Shown here in pieces: positions 31,201 through 38,822 of a stretch of 64,000 nt of DNA (within the stretch, counting starts at the first letter, position 1; every line of letters starts with the position of its first letter). This stretch comes from Pelorhabdus rhamnosifermentans. GTDB lineage: Bacteria; Bacillota; Negativicutes; UMGS1260. A program made the translations under genes and the position numbers. The notes below the pieces were generated by a model, which was not told the DNA's origin, searched no databases, and was given only the letters and a program-made list of their open reading frames with translations. The stretch spans positions 1 through 64,000 of the forward strand of contig NZ_JAHGVE010000008.1 in the NCBI RefSeq assembly GCF_018835585.1, written 5' to 3'.

Positions 31201-33399
31201 CCTGCAACATCAAAGAAAAAAAACAAGAAGCAAGTTGATAATTCACCTGAAAGAATAGCTTATGACTATTTTGTAAGTCAAGGATATTCAAAGGAAATAT
31301 CTGCTGGTATAGTCGGTAATCTTATGACTGAATCAGGTATGGATCCTAATGTTACCGCACAAGATGGTTCAGGTTCTTATGGGCTAGGACAATGGACAGG
31401 CGCAAGGCTTGAAGGATTGCAAAATTTTGCATCATCAAATTATTCTAATGCTTCGTCAATGGATACACAGCTTGCTTATGTAAATTATGAATTAAAACAT
31501 AATGAATCTGGTGCTTTGGGCAGTATTCTTTCATCTAATCCAACGACTCCTGAAGAGGCCGCTTATGCTGTTTCTAAGAACTATGAGCGACCAGAGTGGG
31601 CAGAAAACCCGGAACGGCAAGAAAACGCTCGCAACATTTATGATAAGTATGCAATGGGTGAAGGCGGAAAGTATGAAGCATTAGATCCTGCAAAACAGCG
31701 TAAAAAATTCTATGAAGATATGAAAAAATCATATGAAGAAGAATTGCAGGCTGAAAAAACTGCCGCTTTAGAGCAAGGCCGTTTTTGGAAATCAAATGAT
31801 ACGCTTTACCTATTTCAAACAATGCTTGGACAAGTTGGCAAAGATATTCCTGCATATGAAACTGAACGCCTTAAATTACAGCAGGATAAGCAAAAAGAAG
31901 ATCAAGAAATGCAAGCCGCTTCATATGCTAGAACAGAAGCATTAACCGAAGCAGGTATAGACAATGTTCATAAAATAGAGGCAAGTATTAAAGATGCAGT
32001 ATCAAAAGGTCAACCTCTAGGAAATTATCAAGAAAAGATATATGAGAATATGCTTAAATCTTCTATATCTCCTGCTGGTTCGCTTGATAAAACCAAAGCA
32101 GACACAGAAGAGTATAAAGAAATAGCTAACCGGATAAAAGTTCTTCAAAAAGATGAATTAGAAGTTATTAAAAAACACATTAATGCTTTGCAAGTAATGG
32201 CTGATAAAGAAATTGAATATCAAGAAAAACTTCATTTAATCACTCCGCAGCAAGCTCTTAACGCAAAAAACGCGGTTAATGAATCCAAGTATCAGCAACA
32301 ACTTCCAGTTTTACAAGAAGGATTAACTAAAACCGCAAAGTCCGGTTCTGAATCTGCTATGCTAGATGCCTACAAATCATTTCAGAATGCAAAAACGGCA
32401 GAAGAAGCAAAAACTTCTGTTCAAACTATGCTTTCGTTATCAAAAGATCAAGATGCGACACTAAAAGCCGTATCTAAGTTGGAAGATATTTGGAATAGTT
32501 ATGAAGAAAAAAAGCGCGAGTCTGAAGAACAAACGTATGAATATTTGAACCGATACCAAATAGCCTATATAAATGCTTACCAAAACGCATGGTCAGAAGC
32601 TTTGGACGCTACATTGACAAAAACTAAGTCGTTTTCCGAAAACGCTAGAAGCATATTTAAAAGCCTTTATAGTGCGCTTGCAAAACAGATTTCTACTGAC
32701 TTTTCACAAAAATGGACAACCAGCTTATCTCAGATATTACTTAAAAGTAAAGCTACTACTCAAGACGCTAAATCTGACAATCAAAATTTAACAAATCAAT
32801 TAAAACAAAATTCCACACAAGTATTAACAACCACACTACAAAATGATGCTCAAAAAGAAACTTCGAATCAAAAGGTTAATACAGCCGAACAGAACGCTTC
32901 GACTAAAACAAAAACATCTGTGCTTGCTGATTTAGGAACTATGCTTACACAGATGCTTGAAGAAATGGCTATTATGTATGCCTTGAGTGCATTATTTGGC
33001 GGTGGCGGTTCTTCCACATCAACTAGTACAAGCACTGTGAGCCTTGGCAGAAGCCCGTCAAGCTATTACACGACTCCTACAGCCGTATCACAAATTACAG
33101 TTCCCAGCTTCGATATTGGGGCCACTCAGTTACCTTCTGATATGCTGGCTATGGTTCACAAGAACGAAATGATATTGCCTCCTGATTTGGCTGATAATAT
33201 TAGAAGCCTTGGTAGCAACGGAAGCTCTAGCAGTAACAATTCTAACAGCAATAAGGTTACGATAAAAAGTAATTTTTCACCTAATTTGATTGATAGTCGA
33301 GGAATAAACGATATATATAAGCAAACTACTAGAGAATTATCAAAAGGTGTTACAAAAGCTGTTCGCTATGGTTCTCTTAGCAAAAAGTCATTAACATAA
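28261..33399 (+). CDS. Tape measure protein with internal lysozyme-like domain, 1712 aa
   Basis: Long helical protein that sets tail length. Residues about 40-230 are coiled coil; hydrophobic segments lie near 250-268 and 703-726. Residues about 995-1130 form a phage tail lysozyme domain: PERIAYDYFVSQGYSKE, AGIVGNLMTESGMDP (catalytic Glu), then GSYGLGQWTG. This domain would open peptidoglycan during DNA entry. The C-terminus (1555-1712) has a hydrophobic helix, a Gly/Ser/Thr-rich stretch and a basic end. At about 0.15 nm per residue the tail would be long (inference). AAAGGAGG binding site. Confidence 0.92.
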   Translation: MADTNNLGEYKVVVSADYGNLTKGISDLLKNIQSSADGVSSIFSKMTDDIEKAGISSKSFDSIKQATESAKESASSLAKQTSEAGSAAESATQKYKTLQSQLHEARIETEKTFGTKSFDEAKGKYDSILARLGSFKTAIGDNREAALQAEQKIQKAIESTNAKQSEYISNLKAQQSRQSDVQYYKDIESQQKKNSELIQSQMQSRVNAENEQKKAAEEAGKANQKALLDASKSATVYESILSKVRGHLQWMAAASITGAVIAAPFEAIHTIADVEKQMAGMVQVLPQLHNNQQALNGVSEQFITIAEQYGMSVDKIIEAGKLWGRGYKDVGEIMQLTGLSAKLATADMMDVTLANRAVESTINSFGRQADAVSYASHIVDSWTNIAHNAQSSATDLAEALMRSGAAAHAVGVSLDTTNALASTMIKTTGLEGANIGNALKSIFSSIRSDKAIADLKALGIEVTTFDQNGTQHFRDVSSVITDLMLKTHETSKNMAKDLQDISGGKFQWSKAAALFGDYADFIKAYNLSIQSTGFSEGQIAAQMDTISRKAEQVKASLTGVLTGVGSSGLSTAIKEMLDSVNDFLKGLQQIPASTYQTIGSIAKLGAEAYIGYKALTFLGTGITGMRNALITVQAAKTADTISTVANTAATNINSVSKDANATTSRSTAVAIGVETVAKEADTVATVEATAATGTWATVTTVASGGLNLLTGALIAAAIGGANYASMLGQQATEQDKLQQKNQDAVAIKEQEVEMSQKQTEFIGTLGDAYIQLTKQLQDVQGNEEKVNKTKKDLEVTENELAKIVGEDGLERIKSSSDVKQAIKDEQSAHTDKTNSIKDELATLKQQQIDYTKDAIQAAVDRIDTIRSETSAWGYLAQAQKKAMDMYAGYLSAQVSFNKFGENLVGKDNFKKIVGVGDDNDKLQAELERLKNWKPADVTDEENALTQKITDLKLKLGKQELAATQGYVTPQTMSTGGDEVPPATSKKKNKKQVDNSPERIAYDYFVSQGYSKEISAGIVGNLMTESGMDPNVTAQDGSGSYGLGQWTGARLEGLQNFASSNYSNASSMDTQLAYVNYELKHNESGALGSILSSNPTTPEEAAYAVSKNYERPEWAENPERQENARNIYDKYAMGEGGKYEALDPAKQRKKFYEDMKKSYEEELQAEKTAALEQGRFWKSNDTLYLFQTMLGQVGKDIPAYETERLKLQQDKQKEDQEMQAASYARTEALTEAGIDNVHKIEASIKDAVSKGQPLGNYQEKIYENMLKSSISPAGSLDKTKADTEEYKEIANRIKVLQKDELEVIKKHINALQVMADKEIEYQEKLHLITPQQALNAKNAVNESKYQQQLPVLQEGLTKTAKSGSESAMLDAYKSFQNAKTAEEAKTSVQTMLSLSKDQDATLKAVSKLEDIWNSYEEKKRESEEQTYEYLNRYQIAYINAYQNAWSEALDATLTKTKSFSENARSIFKSLYSALAKQISTDFSQKWTTSLSQILLKSKATTQDAKSDNQNLTNQLKQNSTQVLTTTLQNDAQKETSNQKVNTAEQNASTKTKTSVLADLGTMLTQMLEEMAIMYALSALFGGGGSSTSTSTSTVSLGRSPSSYYTTPTAVSQITVPSFDIGATQLPSDMLAMVHKNEMILPPDLADNIRSLGSNGSSSSNNSNSNKVTIKSNFSPNLIDSRGINDIYKQTTRELSKGVTKAVRYGSLSKKSLT

Positions 33400-33401
33400 A
33401 A

Positions 33402-33434
33402 AAACCGTCCCTAATTGGGCGGTTTTCCCTTTTG
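33402..33434 (+). terminator. Intrinsic terminator
   Basis: AACCGTCCC/GGGCGGTT stem, loop TAATT, followed by a T-containing tract. Confidence 0.65.
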
Positions 33435-33448
33435 AAAGGGGTGATAAC

Positions 33449-34051
33449 ATGAGCGATTTAATTTTTCCCACTCTGCGCGGATTAACTTATCCGATAACCA
33501 AAACGCCAAACCATAGTACAATTACGCAACGAGGGCTAGGTTCTGGAATACCAAAGTTTCTTCAATTATATTCATACCCATATTACACGCTGAAAATGGT
33601 ATTTGAGTATCTATCTGATAATAATGATCAGCGGGATGATATTCATACATTGATGGGGTTTTATAATCGTATGGGCGGTGCTGGTCAAGATTTTCTTTTC
33701 GCTGACCCTAAATTTGAAAGTAACGAGGTAAACAATCAATTATTTGGTGTAGGAGATGGAACGTCAACTAGTTTTAGATTAGCTAGAAACTATGGTGGAC
33801 TTGTTGAACCTGTGTTTGGCCTTGTTATGACACCGATTATTCTTATTAACGGGATACCAACTACGGCCTTTACATGGAATACAGCAGCAATGATTACTTT
33901 TGCTACGGCCCCCACGCTTGGAGCAAGATTAACTTGGTGTGGAGATTGGTATTATAGATGCCATTTCAAAGAAGATACAAACGATTTCGAACAAATTTTC
34001 TGTGATGCTTGGGAGCTGCAAGAACTTGAATTGGAGACGATAAAATTATGA
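33449..34051 (+). CDS. Distal tail protein, DUF2460 family, 200 aa
   Basis: The pattern FPTLRGLTYPITKTPN, the central FYNRMGGAGQDFLFADP and the C-terminal WELQELELETIKL are characteristic of DUF2460 phage/GTA tail proteins. It attaches the tail tip to the tube. First gene of a quartet (DUF2460, DUF2163, NlpC/P60, hub) known from gene transfer agents and phages of diderm bacteria. AAAGGGGTGA binding site. Confidence 0.85.
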   Translation: MSDLIFPTLRGLTYPITKTPNHSTITQRGLGSGIPKFLQLYSYPYYTLKMVFEYLSDNNDQRDDIHTLMGFYNRMGGAGQDFLFADPKFESNEVNNQLFGVGDGTSTSFRLARNYGGLVEPVFGLVMTPIILINGIPTTAFTWNTAAMITFATAPTLGARLTWCGDWYYRCHFKEDTNDFEQIFCDAWELQELELETIKL

Positions 34052-34935
34052 AAGTTGTCTCCAATGCGTTACAAAACCTAATTATGCAACATATGAACGG
34101 GTCGCTTACTACGTGGTATATTGCTGAGTTATACGTCTTTTGGCTCAATTCAGGCCGCACATTACTTTATACCGGGCATGATACAACTTTAAACGTAGGT
34201 GGGAATGTATATCAACACTGGCCTATTGACCACGGCGATATTACAGAGGTCAGAGGAACAGAGGTAAGCACGACTGATTTATCAATTTATTATAATCCGT
34301 TTGATAAGATCGATGCGCTTGGAGTAACTTGGTATACAGCCTTGAAGTCTGGTGCATTTGATAACTGTTACTTGTCTATTGACCGCTTATTTTCGCCTAT
34401 ACCGTGGCAATATATCATGCCTAATATATCTAGTGATTATGTGCTTAAAGGTCGTTTCTTAGGCCGTATAGATGTTGATGAAAGCCGTTTAACATCATGC
34501 AAATTAACTGTTAAGTCGCCGATGGAACTATTAAATGTTAATATACCGCGAAACCTAATCATTACAAACTGTATTAACACGTTCGGCGATTCCATGTGCA
34601 CGATTGATATAGAAGCACTCGCCGTTACTTGTGCAGCACAGTCAGGAAGCTCACAGAGTTCGATTATAAGCGGACTATCGCAGGCAGACGGGTATTTTAC
34701 TCAGGGTAAAGTTATTGGCCTTACAGGCAAAAATTCAGGCGTTACACGGACAATCAAAACGTATTCAGGAGGAACTATAAATCTTAGTTCACCTTTCTTA
34801 TTTACCGTAAGCGCAGGCGATACATTTAAAGTTTATCCTGGCTGTGCAAAAACGATTGCGGCTTGTGCGGCCTACAATAATTTAACACATATTCGCGATT
34901 TTCCTTTTCTTCCCGTTCCTGATACCCTCCTCTGA
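34048..34935 (+). CDS. Baseplate hub protein, DUF2163 family, 295 aa
   Basis: Starts in the stop of the previous gene (ATGA-type overlap). N-terminal part has WYIAELYVFWLNSGRTLLYT and the ITEVRGTEVSTTDLSIYYNP strand. The C-terminal part ends in a cysteine-containing DUF2163/BR0599-type domain (NCINTFGDSMCTIDI, GCAKTIAACAAYNN). Cys pairs here bind an iron-sulfur cluster or zinc in related GTA hub proteins (established for GTA; inferred here). Confidence 0.85.
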   Translation: MKVVSNALQNLIMQHMNGSLTTWYIAELYVFWLNSGRTLLYTGHDTTLNVGGNVYQHWPIDHGDITEVRGTEVSTTDLSIYYNPFDKIDALGVTWYTALKSGAFDNCYLSIDRLFSPIPWQYIMPNISSDYVLKGRFLGRIDVDESRLTSCKLTVKSPMELLNVNIPRNLIITNCINTFGDSMCTIDIEALAVTCAAQSGSSQSSIISGLSQADGYFTQGKVIGLTGKNSGVTRTIKTYSGGTINLSSPFLFTVSAGDTFKVYPGCAKTIAACAAYNNLTHIRDFPFLPVPDTLL

Positions 34936-34951
34936 TGAAAGGAGTAATAAT

Positions 34952-35395
34952 ATGACTGATAAAGAAAAATTAGAACGTGAAGCGATAATTAAAGAAGCCC
35001 TTACATGGCAGAAAACTCCTTACCACTGCGGGGGCCGAATAAAGGGCGCAGGAACTGATTGCGGCCTATTTATTTTGCAAGTTTTTGAAAATGTTGGCTT
35101 ATTACCACATATTGAAATTCCTACATATCCAATAGACATAGCGGCAAATTGTGCCACTCCTATGTATTTGAACAAGATTAAAGAATATTGCCATGAAGTT
35201 AATAGAGAGCCCTTGGTCGGAGATATCATCGTTTATAAGATGAAGGGTTCTCTTGTTCCACACCATGCCGCGTTATGTTGTGATAAAGAATTTATAATTC
35301 ATAGCCATGTTAAAACTGGAGTTACTTTGTCAAATAGAAAAGGGTTTAAACCATTCGAAGTAGGAATTTATAGTTTCGATGGTTGGAATGATTAG
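34952..35395 (+). CDS. NlpC/P60-type tail-tip peptidase, 147 aa
   Basis: Catalytic Cys in GTDCGLFILQ, His in PHHAALCCD and a following polar residue near HSHV complete the papain-like triad. TPYHCGGRIKGAG is the typical lead-in. These small tail peptidases cut peptide cross-links of peptidoglycan during infection. Located in the GTA-like tail-tip cluster. Confidence 0.9.
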   Translation: MTDKEKLEREAIIKEALTWQKTPYHCGGRIKGAGTDCGLFILQVFENVGLLPHIEIPTYPIDIAANCATPMYLNKIKEYCHEVNREPLVGDIIVYKMKGSLVPHHAALCCDKEFIIHSHVKTGVTLSNRKGFKPFEVGIYSFDGWND

Positions 35396-35419
35396 GGACT
35401 CAATTGAGTCCCTTTTTTA
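35394..35419 (+). terminator. Intrinsic terminator
   Basis: Perfect AGGGACTC/GAGTCCCT stem, loop AATT, T6 tract, overlapping the peptidase stop codon. Confidence 0.8.
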
Positions 35420-35444
35420 TTGCCCAAAAGGCGGTGATTATTAA

Positions 35445-37826
35445 ATGGGTGGCCTTTTTAAAAGTAGCTCTGTTTCATCAACCGAAAGCCGCATAAGTTC
35501 ATTTAATGTGACTCAATCCAGTTATGGCGCGGTTATCAATTTAGTTTTTGGCACAACAAGAGTATCAGGAACACTGATAGACTATGATGATTACACAGCT
35601 ATCGCGCATACCACGACTACCACTTCAGGTGGAAAGGGCGGTAGTGTCAAGTCCTCTAATACAACCTATACATATACGGTAGCAGCAGCAATCGCATTAG
35701 GCGAAGGTAAATGTACTAACATAGGAAAGATATGGAAGGGTAGTAGTATAACTGACCTTGGCGGCGAAGGAATGACATTATTTAATGGCTCTGTTGGTCA
35801 GTCTGCTTGGGGCTATATGTTAACCAACCACCCTGAAAGAGCTTTAGGATATTCAGGGACTGCCTATGTTGCTGGTGTCCTTGATTTAGGTGATAGCGCA
35901 AGCCTACAAAATTATAATTTTGAATATTACGGACTATGCCAGAATCAGCAAGCGACTCCAACAACAAACTTATATCAACAATATGCATTCCAGAAGACTA
36001 TTACTATTTCAAACTGGTCTTCAAATAGCGGTGTATATGAATACGTATTTGGTTCTGGATGGGTATTGCTTGATACAAGATTTTATACGATTACGCAGGA
36101 TACCGACACATATGGTAATAAGCGAACCGGTGTTTATACTTATACGTTTAACTTTGATGACCGTACAGATGGGTATGATCGCGTTGATCCATTGAATATA
36201 CGGATTTATTACGTTGCTCTTTCGGCTAGTGTCCAGTATACAGCTAAAGACGCAAATCCACGTGATATCATTTATGAAATCATGACTAATCAAACGTATG
36301 CTTGCAAATTCCCTGTCCCTTATATTTATGATTGGTCAGATTATTCTACTTACTGTAAGACAAATTCATTATTACTATCGCTCGCGCTTACTTCACAGTC
36401 GCAAGCTAAAGACACTATAGATAACTTGCTTGAAGCAACAAATTCAGAAATAATCTGGTCACAAGGTAAAGCAAAAATAATTCCTTATTATGATAATTTA
36501 ACACCGATTTATAACATTGTTGACGATAAGCTTATTAATCAAGAAGATGATTCAATTGTTACAACTAGAACTTCGCAAGCTGATGTTTATAACTGCGTTC
36601 CGCTTGAATATTTAGATCGAGATAACGATTATAATACGGACGTTGTATACGCTACAGATTTAGGCGACGCTGATTTAAACGGAGTTTTGCAAATGTCAAC
36701 TAAAACTCATCACGAAATTACAAGTAAGGCGGTGGCGCAAGCTGTAGCAGAAGTAATTAAACAAAAACAGCTTTATATTCGCAATCAACATGTTATAAAG
36801 TTAGGGCAAGAATTTATTTTGCTTGAACCAATGGACCCGGTTACTTTGACGCTCGAATTAGCAGGCCTTGGAATTACGGCACTACGAGTAGTTTCAATTA
36901 AAGAAAGTGGAACAGATTACACACTCGAAGTTACTTTAGAAGATAATCTAAGCGGCGTATGCTCTGCGCCGGAATATGAAACACAATCAGCAACTAGAAC
37001 GACTGTAGATTATAATGCTGATCCTGGCAGTGTTAACGCACCAATTATATTTGATCCGCCTCCACAGTTAACAGGTGGGAATTTAGTTGCTTGGGTGGCG
37101 GCTAGTAGCAATAATAAATATTGGGGCGGCTGTAATGTTTGGGTTAGCGCAGACGGTAACACATATAAGCGTGTCGGACAAATAACGGCTCCTGCGCCAA
37201 CTGGAATACTATCTACTGCATTACCAACTGGTACAAGTCCTGACACTACGAACACGCTTGCCGTAGATTTAACTGAATCTAACGGTCAGTTATCTAGCGG
37301 TACTCAGGATGATGCAACAAATTACAATACAATTTGTTACGTTGATGGTGAATTAGTCGCTTATGAAACGGCTAATTTGACAGCTGCTAGCAAATATAAT
37401 TTGACTTACCTTGTCCGCGGTATTTACGGTACTTCGATTGCTTCACATGCCATAAATTCAAAATTTGCGAGGTTAAACGATGCAGTATTTAAATATCAAT
37501 TTGTTGATGTAAATATAGGTCAAACAATATATGTAAAATTGACTTCATTTAATGTGTTTGGTCAAAAAGAGCAAACGTTGGATGAAGTTACGCCCTATAC
37601 TCATACGCTGACTAACAACGGCAAAGGTAGCACAAACAGTTATACATTTACTCAATCTACTGCAAGCACCGTATGGACGATTACTCACAATTTGAATAAG
37701 CGTCCTTATGTTTCATGCATTGATACGAGTGGCAATTCTATTGAAGGGACTATAAGCTACACTTCACTAAATGCTTTGACTATTACTTTTTCAACTGCAT
37801 TGGCTGGTTCAGCATATTTAACATAA
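35445..37826 (+). CDS. Tail tip/baseplate hub protein (GTA megatron-like), 793 aa
   Basis: Large multi-domain tail-tip protein. N-terminal ~100 residues: a Gly/Ser/Thr-rich domain with YTVAAAIALGEGKCTNIGKI. The centre (about 280-500) contains DTIDNLLEATNSEIIWSQGK and a hub beta-barrel region with QEFILLEPMDPVTLTLE. The C-terminal part (about 530-793) has fibronectin-like strands with YLVRGIYGT and a carbohydrate-binding-like end. This matches the last protein of the GTA-type tail-tip quartet. It replaces the usual Firmicute-type Tal protein. Confidence 0.8.
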   Translation: MGGLFKSSSVSSTESRISSFNVTQSSYGAVINLVFGTTRVSGTLIDYDDYTAIAHTTTTTSGGKGGSVKSSNTTYTYTVAAAIALGEGKCTNIGKIWKGSSITDLGGEGMTLFNGSVGQSAWGYMLTNHPERALGYSGTAYVAGVLDLGDSASLQNYNFEYYGLCQNQQATPTTNLYQQYAFQKTITISNWSSNSGVYEYVFGSGWVLLDTRFYTITQDTDTYGNKRTGVYTYTFNFDDRTDGYDRVDPLNIRIYYVALSASVQYTAKDANPRDIIYEIMTNQTYACKFPVPYIYDWSDYSTYCKTNSLLLSLALTSQSQAKDTIDNLLEATNSEIIWSQGKAKIIPYYDNLTPIYNIVDDKLINQEDDSIVTTRTSQADVYNCVPLEYLDRDNDYNTDVVYATDLGDADLNGVLQMSTKTHHEITSKAVAQAVAEVIKQKQLYIRNQHVIKLGQEFILLEPMDPVTLTLELAGLGITALRVVSIKESGTDYTLEVTLEDNLSGVCSAPEYETQSATRTTVDYNADPGSVNAPIIFDPPPQLTGGNLVAWVAASSNNKYWGGCNVWVSADGNTYKRVGQITAPAPTGILSTALPTGTSPDTTNTLAVDLTESNGQLSSGTQDDATNYNTICYVDGELVAYETANLTAASKYNLTYLVRGIYGTSIASHAINSKFARLNDAVFKYQFVDVNIGQTIYVKLTSFNVFGQKEQTLDEVTPYTHTLTNNGKGSTNSYTFTQSTASTVWTITHNLNKRPYVSCIDTSGNSIEGTISYTSLNALTITFSTALAGSAYLT

Positions 37827-37838
37827 GAAGGTGATTAT

Positions 37839-38429
37839 TTGGCTGGGAAAAATTATTATACTGATATTGATATGCATAATAATAAAATTGATAATTTGCC
37901 TGACGCTACAGAAAACAAGCAACCGACAACATTACAGCAATTAAATGATAAAATTGCTGCCTTGGTCAACTCTGCCCCCGCTACACTGGATACTTTAAAC
38001 GAGTTAGCTACAGCTTTAGGGGATGACCCAAATTTTGCAACTACCATAACAAACTTAATCGCTGCTAAAGCTCCTTTGGTTAGTCCTACAATAACAGGAA
38101 ACCCGACAATTAACGGGGCTGAACCTGTTGTTACCACAGACCCTAGACTGACCGATTCTAGACCCCCTTTAGCGCATAAATCAACTCATGGTATCGGAGG
38201 AAATGATACACTGTTACCTAGCGATATTGGAGCAGCACCAACAGAAAATCCATCATTTACAGGAACAACAAAACTTGGTTGTACTCCGGGAACCGTTAAT
38301 CTCAATAATTATCAACTTACATTGTATGGGAACAGCGACTATTTATCATTTTCATGGAATGATGGTGATGGAAATCGTAGAGAAATTGCATTTACTGCCC
38401 CAGCTGCAGGCGGTCAAAGAATATTTTAA
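37839..38429 (+). CDS. Tail fibre protein with phage fibre repeat, 196 aa
   Basis: TTG start after GAAGGTGATTAT. N-terminal MHNNKIDNLPDA plug, then the fibre repeat segment APATLDTLNELATALGDDP, then a stalk with GDNDTLLPSDIGAAP-type turns (GGNDTLLPSDIGAA). Likely a trimeric side-fibre part that contributes to host recognition. Confidence 0.75.
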   Translation: MAGKNYYTDIDMHNNKIDNLPDATENKQPTTLQQLNDKIAALVNSAPATLDTLNELATALGDDPNFATTITNLIAAKAPLVSPTITGNPTINGAEPVVTTDPRLTDSRPPLAHKSTHGIGGNDTLLPSDIGAAPTENPSFTGTTKLGCTPGTVNLNNYQLTLYGNSDYLSFSWNDGDGNRREIAFTAPAAGGQRIF

Positions 38430-38462
38430 AATAGATAATTATTATATGGGAGGAGGCAGTAT

Positions 38463-38822
38463 ATGGCAGATGCAACATTAACAATCAAGCAAGGTGAAGA
38501 TTGGGATAAGTTGTTGACTATCCAATATTCAAATGGCTCATTATATGATTTATCAATTTACAGTGCTGCTTATATGCAAATAAAAGCTACTCCACAAGAT
38601 ACCAATCCCGTGGTAACTGTAACAACAGCATTATTACCATCTACTTCTCAAATTAAAATAAATTTAACCCACGAACAAACTTCTGCTATCCCTGCATGGG
38701 GAAAAACGAGCGACGATGTTACAAATTATGTTTCTGATATTTTTTTAGCAACTACGACAAATACAATAAAAAAACTATGTAGTTTAAATATTGAAGTTGA
38801 ACCGGAGGTAACAAAAATATGA
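38463..38822 (+). CDS. Tail-associated small beta protein (BppU-N-like), 119 aa
   Basis: Starts LTIKQGEDWDKLLTIQYSNG, which resembles the N-terminal domain of baseplate-upper (BppU-like) proteins that anchor receptor-binding fibres. GGAGGCAGTAT binding site. Its stop overlaps the next fibre gene start, so the two are probably partners. Confidence 0.6.
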   Translation: MADATLTIKQGEDWDKLLTIQYSNGSLYDLSIYSAAYMQIKATPQDTNPVVTVTTALLPSTSQIKINLTHEQTSAIPAWGKTSDDVTNYVSDIFLATTTNTIKKLCSLNIEVEPEVTKI

